A stretch of DNA of 21,748 nucleotides from Bacteroidaceae bacterium (GTDB lineage Bacteria; Bacteroidota; Bacteroidia; Bacteroidales; Bacteroidaceae): contig JAGBYN010000138.1 of assembly GCA_017628775.1 (NCBI GenBank), positions 1 to 21,748 on the forward strand. The letters are read 5' to 3'. Positions 1-5,145 of this stretch are shown here, one piece after another. The notes under the pieces were generated by a model that saw only the letters and a program-made list of their open reading frames with translations, was not told the DNA's origin and made no database searches. A program made the translations under genes and the position numbers. Numbering within the stretch: the stretch's first letter is position 1; each line of letters starts with the position of its first letter.

Positions 1-795
1 GACGTCGATGTCGGCGATAATCATTTTATTGCTTTCGTCAAACGCAGGCATCTCTGCCATGACGCTGCCATATTCAGCGATGAAACAGCGTCCGCCAAAC
101 ACAACGTCCTGGGTGCTTTCGCCTGAGCCATTAGCCGATAAAATATAAGCTGCCGACAATTGCAAGCTGCGTTGCGCTACGGCTTGGCGTATCGTGGTGT
201 GGTGACCAACAATTTCAGGATGTGCGGCAGGGTTGAAAATGACTTCTGCACCGGCAAGGCTCAATGAAGCCGAGGGCGGAAGCGGACTAAGCGCATCAGT
301 TCCTGTTTCGATGCCGAAAGAGAAGGTTGGCGCGTTGAAGACGAGATTAGCCCCAAAGGGTACGTTTTCGCCCAAACAATGGTGCATTTCATTGTCGGCA
401 AGCAACAGAGCCGATGCGAAATTGACCGTTGATGCAGAGGGGTAACTTTGAGGAACGATACCACGAACATGACCTTCTTCTATAACGACGGCGCAATTAT
501 AAAGTTTGCCTTTATGATTTATGGGGCAACCAACGATGGCTATAATGGGCTTTGAGGCTGTTGCTAATTTTATCGAATTGAGTGCCGAAAGGGCGGAGTC
601 AAGCAAATGTTGCTGGTAGAACAAATGTTCGCAGCTATAGGCGGTGATCGATAATTCGGGAAAACAAACGATTTGAACGCCTTGAACTATTGCTTCGGAA
701 ATTTGCTCAATGATGTTTTGAGCATTGTATTCTGCGTTTGCAATCTGTACCTGCGGACAGGCTGTAGCAACTCTGATAAAACCAAATGTATTCAT
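1..795 (-). CDS. nadE: NAD+ synthetase, N-terminal glutaminase (nitrilase-fold) domain, partial; active site degenerate
   Basis: The frame is open from an ATG at 795 and runs off the left edge (265 codons seen). It matches the N-terminal carbon-nitrogen hydrolase domain of glutamine-dependent NAD+ synthetase, which supplies ammonia for amidating deamido-NAD+. Landmarks: FPELSITAY (residues 46-53) with Glu47, VGCP (88-91), VPFGANLVF (145-153), PPS (173-175), GSGESTQDVVF (223-233). The catalytic set is Glu-Lys-Cys in this family. Here Glu47 remains, but the VPK lysine is VPQ (Gln116), and the EICEDLW block reads ETGTDAL, putting Gly165 at the nucleophile. The NYKEFYE segment after the lysine is also lost. 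I infer the domain cannot hydrolyse glutamine and the enzyme may use free ammonia. The C-terminal synthetase domain, which would confirm nadE, lies outside the window. No convincing -7 promoter box is seen upstream. Confidence 0.82.
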   Translation of the reverse strand, partial: MNTFGFIRVATACPQVQIANAEYNAQNIIEQISEAIVQGVQIVCFPELSITAYSCEHLFYQQHLLDSALSALNSIKLATASKPIIAIVGCPINHKGKLYNCAVVIEEGHVRGIVPQSYPSASTVNFASALLLADNEMHHCLGENVPFGANLVFNAPTFSFGIETGTDALSPLPPSASLSLAGAEVIFNPAAHPEIVGHHTTIRQAVAQRSLQLSAAYILSANGSGESTQDVVFGGRCFIAEYGSVMAEMPAFDESNKMIIADIDV

Positions 796-1054
796 AGAGT
801 AGGAGGGCTTTGTGTGCAGATTTATATTCAGAGATGTATTGACGATCGACGGTGCGACAGTACGCTTAAGTAACGCTATAATATTTTATATTAATCATCT
901 GTTATTGAGGTATTTAAAGCGTTGTCTTTTTTTTTAGCGCTTTCGTCTTTATTTATCAGTCATAAGGGCGCTATGCCCCTTCTTTATCAAAGACGAAATC
1001 AACTAAAAAAATGCCATTAAAACTGCCCCAACTTATTATTTTACCGTTACTAAA

Positions 1055-1377
1055 GGTAGGTTCTATAAATTAGTATTTTTCATTTTTTGGGGTAAATTCT
1101 CGGCTTGGTCGCTTTATTTATCTTTTAGGTCTTTTTCTCTTTAACTCCTTGAAACGTAGCCCGCTACGCTTCTTCGTCGATAAAAAGAAAAATCCTCTAA
1201 AAGCTAAAGTCAAATATTTTGCCAATGAGCGCAATGAAAATTTATTTTCAAATTGCCGAATGCAGCTAAATATTATGCAAATATTTTGCCAATGAGCGCA
1301 ATGAAAATTTATTTTCAAATTGCCGAATGCAGCTAAATATTATTTAAATCACCTCAAGCTAATTTATAGAACCTACC
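1055..1377. mobile_element. MITE-like element with perfect 18-bp terminal inverted repeats
   Basis: The ends GGTAGGTTCTATAAATTA (1055-1072) and its exact reverse complement (1360-1377) enclose 287 bp. TAAA lies immediately outside each end (1051-1054 and 1378-1381), as a 4-bp target-site duplication would. There is no transposase; the one minus-strand ORF inside (1118-1318) is made largely of the internal repeat and looks spurious. Inside are a hairpin (CGTAGC 1155-1160 with GCTACG 1163-1168) and a 66-bp tandem duplication. The right terminus overlaps the stop codon of the nitroreductase gene. I infer a non-autonomous element moved by a transposase elsewhere. The family is not recognised. Confidence 0.65.
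1211..1343. repeat. Perfect 66-bp tandem direct repeat, two copies one base apart
   Basis: Positions 1211-1276 and 1278-1343 are identical over 66 bp. They begin CAAATATTTTGCC and end GCAGCTAAATATTAT. The duplication lies inside the MITE-like element and explains the ORFs called there. Perfect identity suggests a recent duplication. Confidence 0.9.
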
Positions 1378-1877
1378 TAAATTAAAATTTCGTGGCGAGC
1401 TTTTCTTTGCTTCATGGATGGGCTGTCGGCAGGATAACCTATTGGAAGAAGTGCAACGGGCTCAAGGTAAGCAGGCACTTCAAAGTTTTCTTTGAGTATC
1501 ACGGGGTTGAAGTTACAAACCCAACATGTGCCTAATCCTACTTCGGCGGCCGCAAGGCATAGGTGCTCAATGAGGATGGCGCAGTCAATATCGCCGTGTG
1601 GTTTTTGGTCGGATTTCCTGACCCATTCCGTTTCTGTGTTTTTATAGATAACCATGCAGCAAGGCGCTGTTTCAAACCATGAGCGATTGTAGCAGGCTTG
1701 AAGTTTTTGCAGATCCTGTTTCTTGGAAATGATCTTAATTTTCCAAGGTTGAAAATTTACTGCTGAGGGTGCTAATTGTGCGCATCTGATGATATAGTCT
1801 AATTTTTCTTCTTCTATCGCTAAATCCTGGTAAGCACGTGTGGAATAGCGTTGTTGACACAGATCTAAGAAATTCAT
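1377..1877 (-). CDS. Nitroreductase family protein (FMN-dependent)
   Basis: This encodes a 166-residue flavoprotein of the nitroreductase fold, expected to use FMN and NAD(P)H to reduce nitro, quinone or similar substrates in the cytoplasm; the substrate is not predictable. Family motifs: CQQRYSTRAY near the N-terminus (FMN phosphate contacts), LAPSAVNFQPW, and GLGTCWVCNF with PIGYPAD in the C-terminal half. The open frame extends up to 1907, but ATG 1905-1907 lies inside a promoter -7 box, so the start at 1877 (MNFLDLCQQRYS) is preferred and fits family N-termini. The C-terminus ends RHEILI, and the stop codon (1377-1379) is formed across the edge of the adjacent MITE-like element. The original protein may have been a few residues longer. 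It is short for the family but carries its core motifs. Confidence 0.88.
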   Translation of the reverse strand: MNFLDLCQQRYSTRAYQDLAIEEEKLDYIIRCAQLAPSAVNFQPWKIKIISKKQDLQKLQACYNRSWFETAPCCMVIYKNTETEWVRKSDQKPHGDIDCAILIEHLCLAAAEVGLGTCWVCNFNPVILKENFEVPAYLEPVALLPIGYPADSPSMKQRKARHEILI

Positions 1878-1904
1878 AAGTTCAAATGTGAAAGATATTA
1901 GTTG

Positions 1905-1912
1905 CAAAGATA
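1905..1912 (-). promoter_or_regulatory. Bacteroidota -7 box (TATCTTTG) for the nitroreductase gene
   Basis: On the minus strand TATCTTTG matches the TAnnTTTG consensus and lies 27 bp upstream of ATG 1877. No TTTG is seen at -33. It predicts transcription starting near 1899, which excludes the upstream in-frame ATG at 1907. Confidence 0.5.
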
Positions 1913-2169
1913 AAATTTTAAAGGGTATAAAAAACTGATAATTAAAAAAAAACGATGAAGTAGTAATTATTTTAGGCGTTTTTTCACATTACAGCAATAA
2001 AATAGGTAAAGTTTTGTGCTAAGTATTGCTGAAAATGTCAGAAAATAAACCTCACCCGTACGGTTTCATGTTTTACAGGAATGAATGCCTCAAGCAGAAG
2101 CCGCAGAGAAAGTGGGCAACTCGTTCTGTTGAATTCAGACTGAGCATTATGCTGAGGGCGGTGAACGTT

Positions 2170-2190
2170 TGTGACATGTGACACGTCACA
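2170..2190 (+). repeat. 21-mer palindrome family, copy 1
   Basis: Two TGTGACA heptamers in tandem are followed by CGTCACA. The 21-mer is a near-palindrome with TGTGAC and GTCACA at its ends and one mismatched pair. It is followed by ACGAAAAA, the tail also seen at copies 4 and 5. Confidence 0.85.
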
Positions 2191-2304
2191 ACGAAAAAGG
2201 ATGATAAATGCACCTAAACCACCGATGCCTTTTCCATTCGGGCTTCATCATTACATCAGTGTATGGCTTACATAAGATCTTAAAATATATCTATAGAATA
2301 AAAT

Positions 2305-2326
2305 TATAGTATATATATATACTATA
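2305..2326. repeat. 22-bp perfect AT palindrome
   Basis: TATAGTATATA is followed directly by its reverse complement. It lies in very AT-rich DNA between copies 1 and 2 of the 21-mer. The sequence could extrude as a cruciform, but low complexity makes chance formation plausible. Confidence 0.6.
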
Positions 2327-2376
2327 CATCCAAATATATAGTATAAAAGATCGTGTGATACCTTCCCTTTTTTTGT

Positions 2377-2616
2377 TGTGACGTGTCACATGTCACAAAA
2401 TTCAGATTAGGCCACCGTTGCCTTTACGGTAATGAACAAATTAACCCTGGCTCAGGGTACTCGCGCCCCCAAAAAGTGGGATTTACCTTATCTATTTTTG
2501 CTGTGACGTGTCACATGTCACAAAATTCAGATAAGGTCTCCGTTGCCTGTACGGTAATGAACAAATTAACCCTGGCTCAGGGTACTCGCGCCCCAAAAAA
2601 GTGGGATTTGCTTAAA
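2377..2616. repeat. Tandem duplication, 125-bp period, each unit starting with the 21-mer palindrome
   Basis: Two units start at 2377 and 2502. Each opens with the 21-mer on its minus orientation (2377-2397 and 2502-2522), followed by AAAATTCAGAT, CCGTTGCCT, TACGGTAATGAACAAATTAA, a short hairpin (ACCCTG-GCT-CAGGGT), ACTCGCGCCCC and GTGGGATTT. They differ at only a handful of bases over about 115 bp. There is no reading frame with protein-like content. This is an intergenic repeat of unknown function, and the 21-mer may be its mobile or binding core. Confidence 0.85.
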
Positions 2617-2719
2617 TCATCAGTGCGAATTTTAAAATATTTTTATTGATTGTAATGCACTGAAAATCCTTTGGTTAGGTGCTGGTTTTTGCCGTTTTCT
2701 GCGATGCTAATTGCCAATA

Positions 2720-2753
2720 TTTGCCAAATGCCCTTGGGGGTGTTGTAACTTTG
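2720..2753 (+). promoter_or_regulatory. Bacteroidota-type promoter (TTTG ... TAACTTTG)
   Basis: TTTG at 2720-2723 and TAACTTTG at 2746-2753 are separated by 22 bp, slightly more than the usual 19-21. Transcription would start near 2760 and read the small ORF at 2781 and then the smalltalk gene. Confidence 0.5.
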
Positions 2754-2780
2754 CAAACGAAAGGGGATAGGGGAATACAC

Positions 2781-2966
2781 ATGCACAAAACAATACAAGA
2801 ACAAATGGATAAGGACGAAGCCCACCGCGGCAAGGGCTTAAACGATAACGAAGTGTGCGCTAAGCATAATGCTGAATCCATGCACAACGCACGCCAAGAA
2901 CCACAGCCACGAATTTGCCGCCGCCACGCTCGCCTCGCGAAAACTCGGCTCACGAAAATCTCGTAA
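2781..2966 (+). CDS. Small hypothetical protein (61 aa), doubtful
   Basis: An ATG about 27 bp after a promoter-like -7 box opens a 61-codon frame beginning MHKTIQEQMDKDEAHRG and ending in a basic tail rich in Arg and Lys. The N-terminal half is charged and could be helical; no family is recognised. The smalltalk gene that follows usually sits next to an HU-like DNA-binding protein gene. This short basic ORF occupies that place but shows no HU motif, so it may be a decayed remnant or noise. It is kept only because of its promoter and position. Confidence 0.3.
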   Translation: MHKTIQEQMDKDEAHRGKGLNDNEVCAKHNAESMHNARQEPQPRICRRHARLAKTRLTKIS

Positions 2967-3073
2967 ACTAAACGGGATTTACTTGAAATTAACTGCCGTT
3001 TAAAAAACTCAACGGGCTTTAGTTTGCGCACCAATCTTTGATATTTAATTAACCCTTAAATCGATCGAAAACC

Positions 3074-3175
3074 ATGGAAAATCTTAAAAACAACCTTTTG
3101 GGCAAGGTGATTCAAATCATCATCACCATCCTCACCGCCATCGCTACGACCTTCGGCATGCAATCGTGTATGTAA
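3074..3175 (+). CDS. Smalltalk family micro-protein (33 aa)
   Basis: A 33-residue ORF starts MENLKNNLLGKVIQ, continues through a hydrophobic stretch (IIITILTAIATTFG) and ends MQSCM. This pattern of a short charged start, one hydrophobic segment and a terminal SC(M) matches the small Bacteroidales proteins annotated as 'smalltalk protein'. Their function is not established. In related genomes they commonly lie between an HU-like DNA-binding protein and an N-acetylmuramoyl-L-alanine amidase. Neither partner is clearly present here: a short basic ORF precedes it, and repeats follow. A membrane or exported location is inferred from hydrophobicity only. Confidence 0.75.
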   Translation: MENLKNNLLGKVIQIIITILTAIATTFGMQSCM

Positions 3176-3250
3176 ACGTAACGCTAACCCTTACCCACTA
3201 ACGTCACGATGGATGGTAAGGAAGATATTGGAGGGGGGGGAATGTGAGTT

Positions 3251-3288
3251 TGTGACATGTGACACGTCACAACGAAAAATATAGATAT
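3251..3288 (+). repeat. 21-mer palindrome copy 4 with 17-bp conserved tail; left direct repeat of the island
   Basis: The 21-mer at 3251-3271 is followed by ACGAAAAATATAGATAT. The whole 38 bp is identical to 8637-8674 in the same orientation. The two copies bound about 5.35 kb of AT-rich accessory DNA. Confidence 0.9.
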
Positions 3289-3289
3289 C

Positions 3290-3486
3290 ATTGGTGTCCG
3301 GCAAAAACTTTCAACTCTCATTGTATCAAACTGTCCGGATGGTGTAAGCCCCTCAGTTTACAGATTCCCCTCTCTAATGGGGATAAATTCATTTAAATGC
3401 AAATCCCTGAAAGGGATGCAAGCGCATAGCCAGATGCTTATTGGCCTTTCAGGCCGTACTTCTCCAGAACTTTGCTGGACACCAAT
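3290..3486. mobile_element. Inverted-repeat-bounded relic (IS- or MITE-like), 197 bp
   Basis: ATTGGTGTCCGGCAAA (3290-3305) and TTTGCTGGACACCAAT (3471-3486) are inverted repeats matching at 15 of 16 positions. Inside are two mutually inverted 9-mers, CCTGAAAGG (about 3404-3412) and CCTTTCAGG (about 3443-3451). No target duplication and no transposase frame are seen. It could be an internally deleted insertion sequence or an independent small element; the family is not assigned. Confidence 0.45.
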
Positions 3487-3791
3487 AAATTTCTGTGGGA
3501 TTTTGAATCTTATATAAGTGAAAAAACCTAAATTTGCCATTGATAAATCATTATTAACTTTAAACGTATTTTTAAATAAGAAACAGACAGCACAGAAAAC
3601 GCTTGAAAGACTTGCGGATCATTGACGGTCCGCTAAAAAGTAAAACAATAACATTAACAATGAAAAGCGTTTCATTCATACTTATATTTTAGAATTGGGC
3701 TTTTAGCTCTTGTTATCTCAACTTTGAATACCTAAAGTTGAAAATTAGCACTGAATGATTGACGCCTTTCCTATTTTAAATTTTCAACCAA

Positions 3792-4250
3792 ATGAAATCT
3801 TTTAAATTTTTGCAACAATTTTTCATTCTGCTTATGGCGGGATTTATGCTTTGTGCCATTCAGGCATGTGGTGACGATGAAGACAACGAAATTGTCAAGG
3901 ATCCTACAGAAATGCCAGGAGACAACAACGGCAGTGATGATTCTAATAATAACTCTGGCAATAATGGTTCAGAAGATAACAACGGCAGTGATGATTCTAA
4001 TGACGAATCTTATGAAGAGGAGGAAGAGGATGAACCCGAGGAATGTGGAATGTGTAATGGTTCGGGAGAATGCCCTGCTCAAAAATGTGACGGAGGAACT
4101 TGTTCGAAGTGTGACGGAGTAGGTTATACCTATTATACGGGTCCTGGCGGAAAGGAATACAAGGAGGATTGTGAATGTTCGCGTGGAAAATGTTCCGTAT
4201 GTAAAGGTTCTGGTGAGTGTAAGTATTGCAGAGGCGACGGCTATTTGTAA
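3792..4250 (+). CDS. Exported lipoprotein with acidic linker and CxxCxGxG zinc-finger region
   Basis: The 152-residue product has a type II signal peptide ending IQA-C26. The next residues GDDED are acidic, resembling the lipoprotein export signal that sends Bacteroidota lipoproteins to the cell surface. Residues 27-84 are a low-complexity Asn/Asp/Ser/Glu linker with a repeated NNGSDDSN element, also visible as a DNA repeat. Residues 85-152 carry DnaJ-like zinc-knuckle motifs: CGMCNGSG (85-92), CSKCDGVG (104-111), CSVCKGSG (134-141) and CKYCRGDG (143-150), with further cysteines at 94, 99, 127 and 129. There is no J domain, so it is not DnaJ. Function is unknown; a zinc-stabilised surface module is inferred. 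Codon use is AT-rich, unlike the genes right of 8.9 kb. The gene at 5146 has a related C-terminal module. Confidence 0.85.
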   Translation: MKSFKFLQQFFILLMAGFMLCAIQACGDDEDNEIVKDPTEMPGDNNGSDDSNNNSGNNGSEDNNGSDDSNDESYEEEEEDEPEECGMCNGSGECPAQKCDGGTCSKCDGVGYTYYTGPGGKEYKEDCECSRGKCSVCKGSGECKYCRGDGYL

Positions 4251-4337
4251 TAGTTATAAATATAAATAGTATGAATGAGGGTGTCTCAAAACATCTCATC
4301 CCTCTTGCTAAGAACATATTATAAAACATGATGCAAG

Positions 4338-4373
4338 GCCTCAGCTTTTTCAAGCCGGGGCTTTGTTTTGTTT
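4338..4373 (+). terminator. Rho-independent terminator after the lipoprotein gene
   Basis: GCCTCAGCTT (4338-4347) pairs with AAGCCGGGGC (4352-4361), with one wobble and one mismatch, across a TTTC loop. A T-rich tail, TTTGTTTTGTTT, follows. It lies 88 bp after the stop codon at 4250. Confidence 0.65.
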
Positions 4374-4582
4374 AAAATTTTTAGTAACTTTATGACAAAC
4401 AATGAGTTAGATGTCAACAAAGTCACATTTTCATCCGTATGACCCCAAGTAACTCCTGTTTTTTCTGAGCGTTTGAATAAGGGTCAAGCCAACAAGAACG
4501 GAGTGACTATTGCATAGGGAGGGGCAAACAGGCACTCTCCCTATGTTTCAATAATGGCATGTTTCCAAAATTCCATTGAAAG

Positions 4583-4601
4583 ATTGGAATTCCAATGGAA
4601 A
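4583..4601. repeat. Palindrome-containing 19-mer, copy 1 (copy 2 at 6956-6974)
   Basis: The sequence contains the perfect 14-bp palindrome ATTGGAATTCCAAT followed by GGAAA. The same 19 bases occur at 6956-6974, where they sit inside the winged-helix gene remnant. Confidence 0.8.
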
Positions 4602-4640
4602 CAGTCCGTTTGTCTGAAATTTTTAGGCTGTCAAACTACT

Positions 4641-4657
4641 AAGAGACACTAGTGAAA
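4641..4657 (+). repeat. 17-bp direct repeat, left copy (right copy 6916-6932)
   Basis: AAGAGACACTAGTGAAA occurs exactly twice in the same orientation, here and at 6916-6932. Its core CACTAGTG is palindromic. The two copies bound the ncRNA candidate and the 540-aa exported protein gene. Confidence 0.85.
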
Positions 4658-4718
4658 GAATATATTTCTTTGAGAATGAGTAAGATTCTTTTGATTATTC
4701 AAAAATACTGACAAATAA

Positions 4719-4748
4719 TTTGCTTTTAATGTTTTTTTCATATCTTTG
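4719..4748 (+). promoter_or_regulatory. Strong Bacteroidota promoter (TTTG-N18-TATCTTTG)
   Basis: TTTG at 4719-4722 and TATCTTTG at 4741-4748, 18 bp apart, match the -33/-7 consensus fully. Transcription should begin near 4755. What follows lacks a believable protein but ends in a terminator, so it most likely drives a non-coding RNA. Confidence 0.7.
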
Positions 4749-4754
4749 CATCGT

Positions 4755-5066
4755 TCCTATGCTTCTACTCCTTTTGATGAGCAGGATGTGGGGAATGCAT
4801 ATTTATAGAAAAGGCGTTTACTTAACGCTTAATATTTTGGCTCTACAGAACTTCACAAACTCTGAATATCCAGTCGAAAACAAAGTAACAGTAGATGCCT
4901 GCGTTTGGTATGTATTTGCCATTGTTGTATATTCCGCTTTATGGCGTGATAATCAATGTGTTTCATTTCGGCGTGGGTCTATGCGTTGCTCGTTCGAACT
5001 GGATAGGGTAATGCGAAGACCTTGTAGAGCAGGACGGGCAAAAGTCAGACTTCTGCGCTTTTTTAT
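4755..5066 (+). ncRNA. Candidate structured non-coding RNA (about 310 nt)
   Basis: The segment lies between a full-consensus promoter and a hairpin followed by a T tract. A 119-codon frame crosses it, but its product has no recognisable family and an odd composition. Complementary segments visible by eye are: GCGTT with AACGC (about 4815-4830); ATCCAGTCGAA (4868-4878) with TTCGAACTGGAT (4993-5004), 11 pairs with one bulged base; CATTG with CAATG (about 4919-4958) around CGC/GCG; and GGGTCT-AT-GCGTT (4975-4987) with AATGC-GA-AGACCT (5010-5022), two helices with wobbles. The 4993-5004 strand lies in the loop of that last hairpin, so the two pairings together would form a pseudoknot; alternatively they are mutually exclusive states. 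I cannot assign an Rfam family; 6S-like RNA or a Bacteroidales-specific motif are possibilities. It is unlikely to be just the leader of the gene at 5146, because a terminator intervenes. Confidence 0.5.
5029..5064 (+). terminator. Terminator of the ncRNA candidate
   Basis: GCAG (5029-5032) can pair with CTGC (5053-5056), and AAGTC (5042-5046) faces GACTT (5048-5052). A T run (5059-5064) follows. The stem is imperfect, but the T tract and placement support termination. Partial read-through into the gene at 5146 remains possible. Confidence 0.5.
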
Positions 5067-5145
5067 TTATATGGATTAAAGTTAAACATTAAAAGTCGTG
5101 CCGAATTAGGGGAGTTTATAGGCAAACAAACACTTATAAACAACT

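Larger units (their letters stand above)
1908..2780. other. Gene-free stretch with repeats
   Basis: No convincing coding sequence is seen. The stretch holds three copies of the 21-mer palindrome family, a 125-bp-period tandem duplication, an AT palindrome and, at its right end, a Bacteroidota-type promoter. The plus-strand ORF 2383-2649 runs through the tandem repeat and shows repeat-derived residues only. Confidence 0.6.
3176..3791. other. Gene-free stretch with relic elements
   Basis: It contains 21-mer copy 4, an inverted-repeat relic (3290-3486), a small hairpin (GCGGA 3616-3620 with TCCGC 3631-3635), and an AT-rich leader before the lipoprotein gene. In that leader, CAACTTT and AAAGTTG (about 3719-3740) form a short inverted repeat. 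No gene is supported. Confidence 0.5.
4374..4718. other. Non-coding stretch with hairpin and decayed coding fragments
   Basis: A perfect 9-bp hairpin (CATAGGGAG 4513-4521, CTCCCTATG 4537-4545) is present. Short protein-like runs are interrupted by stops in several frames, for example MTNNELDVNKVTFSSV from about 4393, and GIPMETVRLSEIFRLSNY ending near 4641. They suggest remnants of a lost gene. Motifs at 4583-4601 and 4641-4657 recur at 6.9 kb. Confidence 0.35.

Noticed and set aside
1118..1318. 66-codon minus-strand ORF inside the MITE-like element
   Set aside because: It is built from the 66-bp tandem repeat with a basic low-complexity tail; no transposase motif is present.
2377..2616. Possible CRISPR array
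   Set aside because: There are only two long tandem units, no spacers of regular length and no cas genes.
2383..2649. 88-codon ORF across the tandem repeats
   Set aside because: Its residues repeat because the DNA does; there is no start context or domain.
3358..3540. 60-codon minus-strand ORF in the inverted-repeat relic
   Set aside because: It crosses the relic's right inverted repeat, has no recognised domain, and is probably accidental.
4720..5079. 119-codon plus-strand ORF after a strong promoter
   Set aside because: It has no family resemblance, an unusual Arg/Cys-rich C-terminus, and overlaps clear RNA stem features and a terminator; an ncRNA fits better.
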